Of a stretch of 7,170 nt of DNA, positions 1-4,690 are shown one piece after another; positions within the stretch are counted from its first letter, which is position 1; each line of letters starts with the position of its first letter. A program made the position numbers and the translations under genes. The notes beneath the pieces were generated by a model. That model made no database searches, was not told the DNA's origin, and was given only the letters and a program-made list of their open reading frames with translations. This DNA comes from an uncultured Clostridia bacterium (GTDB lineage Bacteria; Bacillota; Clostridia; Christensenellales; Borkfalkiaceae). The DNA lies in assembly GCA_947629735.1 (NCBI GenBank), contig CANREX010000075.1, positions 1 through 7,170 on the forward strand, given 5' to 3'.

Positions 1-1
1 C

Positions 2-412
2 GCGGCGGAGCGGCTCGATTTTTCCGAGCTTTTAAAATGCGGGCGGGCGCTCTTCGCGGGCTATGCCGTGCGGGTGGAGAGGTCGGAATTTCTGCGGGAT
101 ATGAAAGTGCGGGAAGAATCGGGGAGGGAGAAAACCCTCTATTTCGACATAGACAAGATTCCCGCGGGCGCGGTTGTAAGACGGCGCGAGGCGGGGGATA
201 AATTTACGAAATTCGGCGGCGGAACGGTGAGCCTTTCGGACTATCTCACCGACAAAAAAGTCCCGCAGAGCATGCGCGCGAACCTTCCTCTTCTCTGCGC
301 GGGGAAAGATGTGCTCATAGTAGGCGGGGTGGAAATCTCCGAAAAAGTCAAACTTTCGGAGGGAAAAGAAAAGTGCGGCGCGTTCATTTGCACCAACCCT
401 TTTTCCACATAA
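2..412 (+). CDS. tilS: tRNA(Ile)-lysidine synthetase, C-terminal part (5' end outside window)
   Basis: TilS uses ATP to join lysine to C34 of the CAU anticodon of a tRNA-Ile, so that it reads AUA and is charged with isoleucine; it acts in the cytoplasm and is normally essential. The frame is open from the window edge and ends at TAA 410-412, giving about 136 residues. What is visible is the C-terminal TilS domain. The stretch IDKIPAGAVVRRREAGDKF is the usual 'R-R-x-GD-x-F' segment. It is followed by a G-G-G-T-x-x-L-x-D-Y-L segment, then D-K-K-V-P and R-x-x-L-P-L-L, and finally V-G-G-V-x-I-S-E-K-V-K. These match the family order. The N-terminal PP-loop ATPase domain (SGGxDS) lies upstream, outside the window. 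A GTG at 68 is internal and not the true start. In many Firmicutes tilS is followed by hpt and ftsH; here it is not. Confidence 0.9.
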   Translation, partial: AAERLDFSELLKCGRALFAGYAVRVERSEFLRDMKVREESGREKTLYFDIDKIPAGAVVRRREAGDKFTKFGGGTVSLSDYLTDKKVPQSMRANLPLLCAGKDVLIVGGVEISEKVKLSEGKEKCGAFICTNPFST

Positions 413-433
413 CTCAGGCATATGTGCGGGTCT

Positions 434-479
434 TTGACTTTTTTGCATAATTTTCAAAAGCGTTGCGCAAACTTATCAT
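434..479 (+). promoter_or_regulatory. Possible weak promoter of the DUF378 gene
   Basis: The 90-base gap between tilS and the DUF378 gene is AT-rich. The best spaced pair is TTTTCA (451-456) and TATCAT (474-479) with a 17-base spacer; these match 4 and 5 of the 6 consensus bases, and transcription would start near 486, just before the ribosome binding site. A better -35-like hexamer, TTGACT (434-439), has no -10 at the right distance. Read-through from tilS is an equally good explanation, because no hairpin terminator is visible between the two genes. Confidence 0.3.
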
Positions 480-502
480 AAGACTTTTAAAGGAGAGGTT
501 TT

Positions 503-766
503 ATGGTATTTTTCAACGTTTTGAGTTATATACTCGCCATAGTCGGCGGGCTTAACTGGGGCTTGTTCGGGATATTCAACTTCAACCTTGTCGGCTGGAT
601 ATTCGGCGGCGCGCGCACCGCGGGAGCGATAACCGTTTACGTGCTCGTCGCGCTCGCTTGCCTGTGGCTCATCATTTCGCCGATGATCACCGGCAGGGGA
701 CTTATGTTCACGAACGAGAAGAAGGAAAGAAAGAACCGCGAAGCCACCGCTGCGGAAATGCACTGA
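503..766 (+). CDS. DUF378 family small membrane protein (YuzA-like)
   Basis: An 87-residue integral membrane protein. The family hallmark GGLNWGLFG is at about residues 15-23, at the end of the first membrane helix (about 6-25). It is followed by the FNLVGWIFGG segment and a second helix (about 42-62). The last 15 or so residues are charged (K/E/R-rich) and probably cytoplasmic. DUF378 proteins usually consist of just these two helices and their function is unknown. The start is well supported: AAAGGAGAGG (489-498) lies 4 bases before the ATG. The gene stands alone and ends 23 bases before the stem of a strong terminator. Family assignment is firm from the motif; no role can be deduced from the neighbours. 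Confidence 0.85.
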   Translation: MVFFNVLSYILAIVGGLNWGLFGIFNFNLVGWIFGGARTAGAITVYVLVALACLWLIISPMITGRGLMFTNEKKERKNREATAAEMH

Positions 767-789
767 CAGGCTTGAATTTTTCAGCGCAA

Positions 790-828
790 AAAAGCGCGCC
801 GACTCAACGTTTGAGTCGGCGCGCTTTT
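790..828. terminator. Strong bidirectional intrinsic terminator
   Basis: A perfect 18-bp inverted repeat: AAAAGCGCGCCGACTCAA (790-807), a CGT loop (808-810), and its exact complement (811-828). The plus-strand arm ends in TTTT and the minus-strand arm likewise ends in a T-run. It lies between two convergent genes (stop at 766 on plus, stop at 849 on minus), so it can end transcription from both sides. Confidence 0.92.
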
Positions 829-848
829 AACATAATTATCAAATAGGC

Positions 849-2381
849 TCATTCGTCGTCATTCCCGCTATTGTCCGCATTGTCTTCCTCTTTTGTATTA
901 TCCGCCGTTGCATTATCTTCGGCTTCGGGGACATCCACATTCCCGCCGTCTGCCGCCGCGGCTTCCGCCTGCGCCAAGGGAGAAACTTCTCCGCCCGCGT
1001 TTTTCGCCGCCGCCCGCCTTGCGATCGCGCCCTTCACCGCCGCAAAGGTGGGCAGATATGCCCTGTATAAGCCGTAGAACGCGAAGAACAGGCAGACGTA
1101 CACGACGTACACGAGCAGCACGTAGAACAGATTTATGTACGCAAACGCCCCGCCCAAAGGTATTAAATTCGGCACATCGAAGGGCAGCGGATTGACCTGC
1201 GTGAACGCGTAGTTGGGTGTCAGCGGCTGAGTGAGGTGTACGCCGTCCGCCGTCGTCCACGTGGTCGAAGCGTAGGAGACGAGCGTGCTCGCTATCGAGG
1301 CTATCACTATTACTATGAAGTAGTAGATTAGGGGAATTATGCAGTCTTTGATAGCGAACTTGTAGTGTTTGAGCGCGGTCGGCAGAACGCACAGCGCGAA
1401 CAGCAGACAGTGCGTCAAGCAGAAGTACAAAATGGAGTAGCTGCAAAATATCCCGTAGTTGCTCATCTCGTCTTTGCCGAAGTACACAAACACCGTCAGC
1501 GCGCCCACCGCGTGCACGAAAAAGGATATCGCGTACAGTGCTTTTTTCCTGACGATGACCGAAATGCTCGCCACGTATACGCCTATGTTGCAGATAAAAA
1601 GAGGGAGACAGGCAAAGATAGTGTGGTAGACGTTGTACCCGTCGCCCAGCACCATGCTGTCCTTGGAGTGGTATTGCAAAAGCAGGGTTATCGCGATCGC
1701 CGCGAGGTATTTATCCTGTCTCTCTCTCGGCTTGTTTTTGAGGAAGTTGTATAGGCTCACCGTCACGGTTATCAGTATTATTATCGCGAGCAAGTGCCAT
1801 ATCGTGAAATTTTTGAACCGCAGGAAGGAGTCCGCGGGCACTTTCGCAATGTCGAAGAAGTTTTCGAAAAGGTTCAAGGGCATAGCCGCGAGGACGGCGA
1901 GCGGGATAGCGGCGAGCGAGACGACGTCGATTTTAAACCCGTCGAGCGCAAACAGCAGCGCGCAGCAGGCTATGTACAGCGCGTTCTGCAAGAAGAACAG
2001 CGCGATATTCAGCCACTTGGGGAAGAACAAATTTACCGATTGATAGATGACGTCGTCCGTCGTCACCGTCTGCGGAGTCGCGTCGAAGAATCCCCCGAAC
2101 AGCGCGCAGCTCAAAATGACGAACAGCGGCAGAAAGTACTTGACGATCTGTCTGCACCCCTTACAGGCGAAGAACGCGCCGAGCAGCAGCATTATAAGCC
2201 CCGCCTTTTTGAACCACTGACTTATGCAGAAGAAAAAGCCGTATTCGCCTATACGGTTGAATATGTAGTAATCGGAGACGGTAAACGTGAGCAAAAACGC
2301 GCACCCCGCCGCGACCGCAACGCAAATTTTCAGCGCAAGATACAGCGCCTTGCGCATTTTTTCGTCCGTAACACCATTCAT
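849..2381 (-). CDS. Polytopic membrane protein, YwaF/TIGR02206-like, with acidic C-terminal tail
   Basis: A 510-residue membrane protein with about 12 hydrophobic helices (roughly 13-33, 59-73, 80-99, 122-146, 152-171, 193-213, 225-238, 254-277, 281-301, 309-337, 347-369, 412-438). The second half resembles the YwaF (TIGR02206/TMEM164-like) fold. It has a helix starting W-H-L-L (195-198), a helix with LPLFICN (259-265) where the family has LPLxLCN, a helix ending G-A-L (293-295), and a helix with T-H-C (323-325) where the family has a conserved S-H. No function is established for the bacterial family. Residues from about 456 on are hydrophilic: first Ala-rich, then a D/E/N-rich tail (485-510). 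The open frame extends to a GTG at 2429, but a consensus promoter (2391-2419) lies within that extension, so translation most likely starts at ATG 2381 (nearly leaderless) or ATG 2357 (502 residues); neither has a good Shine-Dalgarno. Single gene, convergent with the DUF378 gene. Confidence 0.72.
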   Translation of the reverse strand: MNGVTDEKMRKALYLALKICVAVAAGCAFLLTFTVSDYYIFNRIGEYGFFFCISQWFKKAGLIMLLLGAFFACKGCRQIVKYFLPLFVILSCALFGGFFDATPQTVTTDDVIYQSVNLFFPKWLNIALFFLQNALYIACCALLFALDGFKIDVVSLAAIPLAVLAAMPLNLFENFFDIAKVPADSFLRFKNFTIWHLLAIIILITVTVSLYNFLKNKPRERQDKYLAAIAITLLLQYHSKDSMVLGDGYNVYHTIFACLPLFICNIGVYVASISVIVRKKALYAISFFVHAVGALTVFVYFGKDEMSNYGIFCSYSILYFCLTHCLLFALCVLPTALKHYKFAIKDCIIPLIYYFIVIVIASIASTLVSYASTTWTTADGVHLTQPLTPNYAFTQVNPLPFDVPNLIPLGGAFAYINLFYVLLVYVVYVCLFFAFYGLYRAYLPTFAAVKGAIARRAAAKNAGGEVSPLAQAEAAAADGGNVDVPEAEDNATADNTKEEDNADNSGNDDE

Positions 2382-2390
2382 AGCCATTAA

Positions 2391-2419
2391 ATTATACATA
2401 CAAACGGGGTAGATGTCAA
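2391..2419 (-). promoter_or_regulatory. Consensus sigma-A promoter of the YwaF-like gene
   Basis: On the minus strand, TTGACA (2419-2414), a 17-base spacer and TATAAT (2396-2391) form an exact vegetative promoter. The predicted transcription start is near 2384, immediately before ATG 2381. It overlaps codons 4-13 of the longest open frame, so the upstream GTG (2429) and ATG (2399) would not be in the transcript. This is what decides the start of the gene. Confidence 0.85.
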
Positions 2420-2424
2420 CTTTT

Positions 2425-2440
2425 CGCACTCATATGTGCG
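2425..2440. repeat. Inverted repeat CGCAC-N6-GTGCG upstream of the minus-strand -35 box
   Basis: CGCAC (2425-2429) and GTGCG (2436-2440) are perfect complements around TCATAT. The site lies 5 bases upstream of the -35 of the YwaF-like gene and about 45 bases upstream of the -35 of the divergent aldolase gene. It could be an operator for either one. This is inferred from position and symmetry only; a 5-bp half-site can arise by chance. Confidence 0.35.
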
Positions 2441-2485
2441 GGCGGGAGAGGGAGTAAAGTTTATCCAAAATATTTAAAAAGCCCC

Positions 2486-2514
2486 TTGAAATCGCAATCG
2501 GCGTGTGATATAAT
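2486..2514 (+). promoter_or_regulatory. Extended -10 sigma-A promoter of the aldolase gene
   Basis: TTGAAA (2486-2491), a 17-base spacer and TATAAT (2509-2514), with TG one base before the -10 (TGATATAAT, an extended -10). Predicted transcription start is near 2521, leaving a leader of about 35 bases that carries GGAGG at 2545-2549, six bases before the ATG. It is back-to-back with the minus-strand promoter at 2391-2419. Confidence 0.88.
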
Positions 2515-2555
2515 AAAGTCCGGAAAAAATAAAAAAAACGTTTTGGAGGCGTAAA

Positions 2556-3176
2556 ATGACCAACGAACAAAAAATCGAACAAATCAAGAAAATGAAGATA
2601 GTACCCGTAGTCGTACTCAACACGCTTGAAGAGACGCTGCCCAAGATGCAGGCGCTCATCAAAGGCGGACTTCCCTGCGCGGAGATAACCTTCCGCACCG
2701 CATGCGCGGAAGAAGCCATCAAGCTGACGGTAAAGAACTTCCCCGACATGTTTGTCGGCGCGGGCACGGTAATCAACCGCGAACAGTGCGAAAAGGCGAT
2801 TGCGGCGGGCTCTAAGTTCATCGTATCCCCCGGGTTCTCGGAGGAAGTCGCCGATTGCTGCGCGGAGCACGGCATGCTCTATCTCCCCGGTATCGTGACG
2901 CCCACGGAAGCCATGGCGGCTATCGCGAAAGGTCTTACGACATTGAAGTTCTTCCCCGCTTCCAACTACGGCGGCTTGAAGACCATCAAGGCTATCTGCG
3001 CGGCGTTCCCCTACCTTAAAATCATGCCTACGGGCGGCATTTCCGCGGACAACATTTTGGAGTATCTGGAATACGACAAGATCCTCGCATGCGGCGGCAG
3101 CTGGATGATGAAGGGCACTCCCGCGGAGATCGAGGAAGCGACGAAGAAGGCGGTCGCCCTCGTCAAGAACGCGTAA
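2556..3176 (+). CDS. eda: KDPG/KHG aldolase (2-dehydro-3-deoxyphosphogluconate aldolase)
   Basis: A class I aldolase that cleaves 2-keto-3-deoxy-6-phosphogluconate to pyruvate and glyceraldehyde-3-phosphate; family members also act on 4-hydroxy-2-oxoglutarate. At 206 residues it is the usual length for this single-domain TIM barrel. Recognised motifs are AEITFRT with E43 (proton shuttle) and R47, VGAGTV (67-72), FIVSPGF (88-94), LPGIVTPTEAM (110-120), TLKFFPA with the Schiff-base lysine K131, and MPTGGI near residue 159. All catalytic positions are present, so it should be active. The protein is cytoplasmic with no signal peptide. The start is fixed by GGAGG six bases upstream. It is a single gene with its own promoter and terminator. 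No edd, kdgK or uronate genes are adjacent, so whether it serves the Entner-Doudoroff route, hexuronate breakdown or 2-oxoglutarate chemistry cannot be told from this window. Confidence 0.93.
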   Translation: MTNEQKIEQIKKMKIVPVVVLNTLEETLPKMQALIKGGLPCAEITFRTACAEEAIKLTVKNFPDMFVGAGTVINREQCEKAIAAGSKFIVSPGFSEEVADCCAEHGMLYLPGIVTPTEAMAAIAKGLTTLKFFPASNYGGLKTIKAICAAFPYLKIMPTGGISADNILEYLEYDKILACGGSWMMKGTPAEIEEATKKAVALVKNA

Positions 3177-3202
3177 TCGGACGATTAAAAAATCAAACGG
3201 CG

Positions 3203-3231
3203 GGCGGCGCTCCGAACTTCGGAGCGCCGCC
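3203..3231. terminator. GC-rich hairpin terminator after the aldolase gene
   Basis: GGCGGCGCTCCG (3203-3214), loop AACTT, and its exact complement (3220-3231), 27 bases after the aldolase stop. On the plus strand the following T-rich stretch is imperfect (ATGTATTTT, then TTTTT at 3246-3250). On the minus strand the hairpin is followed after about 10 bases by a run of six T (A-run at 3187-3192), so it may also stop transcripts from the convergent YitT gene. Confidence 0.75.
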
Positions 3232-3305
3232 ATGTATTTTGCCGAATTTTTATATTATCCGCCGCATATTGCGGGGTCTATCGCGTTTGCACTCAAATTT
3301 TCCGC

Positions 3306-3416
3306 CCTTTCAAAGTCCTTTTCCAACGCCTTTTCCCGACTTTCAATCGGGGGAATAATATCGCCTTATTTAAGCCTTTGTCAAAGTCTTTTCCCGCCGT
3401 TTAAGCGCGGTGGAAA
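3306..3416. repeat. Two degenerate copies of a palindromic intergenic element
   Basis: The gap between the convergent aldolase and YitT genes contains two related units. Unit A (about 3306-3356) has CCTTTCAAAGTCCTTTTCC, then a palindrome CCCGA-N7-TCGGG (3335-3351) followed by GGAA. Unit B (about 3374-3416) has CCTTTGTCAAAGTCTTTTCC, then a palindrome CCGCCG-N8-CGGTGG (3394-3413, one G-U pair) followed by AAA. Both share a CAAAGTC-TTTTCC head and a TTTCCC...GGGAA-like hairpin whose loop is AT-rich. Neither hairpin has a U-tract, so they do not look like ordinary terminators. They resemble short interspersed REP-like elements. The rest of 3232-3436 shows no gene or promoter. Confidence 0.5.
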
Positions 3417-3436
3417 TCACCGTAAATTCTATTATG

Positions 3437-4513
3437 CTATGATTGCCTGAACCCCTTGCCGAGTATCTCGTTTGCGTCGGTTATGATGACAAACGACTGC
3501 GCGTCGAGCTGTTTCACCTTGCTTTTCAGCCTAAGCGCCTCGCCCCGCTTGCACACGGTTATAAGGATAGTCTTTTCGTTCCCCGTGTACCCGCCGACAG
3601 CCTTGTACGCCGTGTAGTCACGCTTCATGACGTCAATGATGTAACTGCCCACGGGCTGCGGGGTGGAAGTGATTATCGTGATGTACTTCGACTTGCCTAT
3701 ATTTTCTATTACGCCGTCTATTATGAACGCCTTTGCGAACAGTCCGAGCAGCGAATACAGCCCCGCCTGAACGCCGAACAAAAACGCGCAGCAGGCTATC
3801 GCGGAATCGGTCAGAAGCAGCGCCTTGCCCGTGTCCAGCTTTGTGTATTTTTTGAGTATAAGCGCGACGATGTCCGTCCCGCCCGAGGACGCGTTGCAGT
3901 TGAATATTATCGCGCTGCCTATCCCCGTGAGAAGCATCGCGTACACGAGCTCCATAAACGGCTGGTCGGTGAGCGGCGCGTCAAGGGGAACGAGCCATTC
4001 GAACAGCATGTTCTCCGCGGAATAGACGAGCGAGCAGTACACCGTCTGGAATAGCACCTTTTTGCCGAGGAATATAAAGCCTATCGCGAGCAGCGCGACG
4101 TTTATTATCATGACGAGGTCGGACTGCCTCAGATAGGGGATATAGGGGGCTAAAATTATGGATATACCCGAAACTCCGCCCGTGGCAAAGTGGTTGGTCG
4201 ACTTGAAAAAGTACACGCCCGCCGCAAGTAGCAGCGTGCCGATATTCAAAAGTATCCAATGCTCCGCCGTCTGCAAAGCCGTACGCTTTTTATCTTGCGC
4301 CCCGCCGCTCACCGCGCCGCCCGTTCCTACGCTTGCGCCTTCCGTTTTCCCGCCTTCGGCGTTTTTGGTTTGCGTGACGTCAACCGCCCCGTCCTGCGTT
4401 GCGGCTTGCGTGACGTCAACCGCGTTTGCCGTCTGTAAATTTCCGCCCTGTAAATTATCCTTTTGTCCGTCGGTTTCCTGCGGCGTTTGCCCGAAGCTGT
4501 CGTCCTTCCGCAT
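3437..4513 (-). CDS. YitT family membrane protein (DUF161 + DUF2179) with extended N-terminus
   Basis: A 358-residue inner-membrane protein. Residues 1-82 are hydrophilic and rich in Q, T, G, N and D. A five- or six-helix DUF161/YitT membrane region follows (about 86-265), with FATGGVSGIS (109-118) and the family signature SSGGTDI (209-215). The C-terminal soluble DUF2179 domain (about 275-352) contains KAVGGYTG (304-311) and ends NEILGKGF, as is usual. YitT proteins are widespread in Firmicutes; their transported substrate, if any, is unknown. Typical members are about 280-290 residues, so the extra length here is the N-terminal tail. The open frame continues to a GTG at 4558, but promoter and ribosome binding site support ATG 4513. 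The tail carries a 12-residue tandem duplication. It is divergent from the GH13 gene. Confidence 0.88.
   Translation of the reverse strand: MRKDDSFGQTPQETDGQKDNLQGGNLQTANAVDVTQAATQDGAVDVTQTKNAEGGKTEGASVGTGGAVSGGAQDKKRTALQTAEHWILLNIGTLLLAAGVYFFKSTNHFATGGVSGISIILAPYIPYLRQSDLVMIINVALLAIGFIFLGKKVLFQTVYCSLVYSAENMLFEWLVPLDAPLTDQPFMELVYAMLLTGIGSAIIFNCNASSGGTDIVALILKKYTKLDTGKALLLTDSAIACCAFLFGVQAGLYSLLGLFAKAFIIDGVIENIGKSKYITIITSTPQPVGSYIIDVMKRDYTAYKAVGGYTGNEKTILITVCKRGEALRLKSKVKQLDAQSFVIITDANEILGKGFRQS
4370..4423 (-). repeat. In-frame tandem duplication (36-base unit) within the YitT N-terminal tail
   Basis: The 18-base string TTGCGTGACGTCAACCGC (plus strand) occurs exactly at 4370-4387 and at 4406-4423, an offset of 36 bases or 12 codons. 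In protein it reads AVDVTQAATQDG followed by AVDVTQTKNAEG (residues 31-54). The first half of each unit is identical in DNA while the second half has diverged, suggesting a fairly recent duplication in a poorly constrained linker. Confidence 0.85.
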
Positions 4514-4522
4514 GTGACAATT

Positions 4523-4528
4523 CCCCTT
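4523..4528 (-). promoter_or_regulatory. Ribosome binding site that sets the YitT start
   Basis: On the minus strand AAGGGG (4528-4523) lies nine bases before ATG 4513-4511. There is no comparable site before the upstream GTG at 4558, which in addition lies at the promoter -10 and so is not expected in the message. Confidence 0.75.
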
Positions 4529-4548
4529 GTAATCGCTTTTTCCGTACA

Positions 4549-4577
4549 ATATTAACACAACGGCGGAAGCAAGTCAA
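4549..4577 (-). promoter_or_regulatory. Promoter of the YitT gene
   Basis: On the minus strand TTGACT (4577-4572), a 17-base spacer and TAATAT (4554-4549), with TG placed one base before the -10 (extended -10). The predicted transcription start is near 4542, leaving a leader of about 29 bases that includes AAGGGG. The -10 matches only 4 of 6 consensus bases, so it is probably a moderate promoter. Confidence 0.65.
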
Positions 4578-4580
4578 ACC

Positions 4581-4633
4581 AAGGAGAGGTCTTTATGCGC
4601 ACTTTCGCCACTTTAAATCAAATCGCGTATTGA
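4581..4633 (+). other. Orphan Shine-Dalgarno with a 12-codon open frame (MRTFATLNQIAY)
   Basis: AAGGAGAGG (4581-4589) is as strong a ribosome binding site as any in the window and nearly identical to the one before the DUF378 gene. Five bases later ATG 4595 opens a frame of 12 codons ending at TGA 4631-4633. The stop overlaps the -35 hexamer of the GH13 promoter (4630-4635), so the frame is not in the transcript made from that promoter. No convincing plus-strand promoter is visible upstream, although TACAAT (4545-4550) could be a -10 without a -35. It may be a leader peptide on a longer alternative transcript, the remnant of a lost gene, or chance. Confidence 0.3.
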
Positions 4634-4658
4634 CTTTGCGCGGCGGCGGTGCTATAAT
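4630..4658 (+). promoter_or_regulatory. Sigma-A promoter of the GH13-glgB genes
   Basis: TTGACT (4630-4635), a 17-base spacer and a perfect TATAAT (4653-4658). Transcription should start near 4665, leaving a leader of about 26 bases. The ribosome binding site of the GH13 gene is weak (AAGTTGGA at 4678-4685). It is back-to-back with the YitT promoter; the two -35 boxes are about 50 bases apart. No CcpA-type operator is obvious. Confidence 0.85.
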
Positions 4659-4690
4659 TTAAAGGTAAAAATAAGATAAGTTGGACATAT

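Noticed and set aside
32..457. 141-codon minus-strand frame over the 3' end of tilS
   Set aside because: Antisense to conserved TilS residues; no start signals and no recognisable domain.
1794..2390. 198-codon plus-strand frame over the YwaF-like gene, and similar frames at 913-1446 and 1365-1754
   Set aside because: Charged, low-complexity translations antisense to or out of frame with a protein with clear membrane helices; no ribosome binding sites.
2430..3233. 267-codon open frame on the minus strand across the aldolase gene
   Set aside because: It is antisense to a complete, well-conserved eda-like gene; its translation is Arg/Leu-rich with no recognisable motif, as expected from GC-rich third positions read backwards. 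It also lacks its own ribosome binding site.
3408..3422. CGGTG-GAAAT-CACCG hairpin just downstream of the YitT stop as its terminator
   Set aside because: Five-base stem with no T-run on the minus strand; it overlaps the palindromic repeat unit and is better explained by it.
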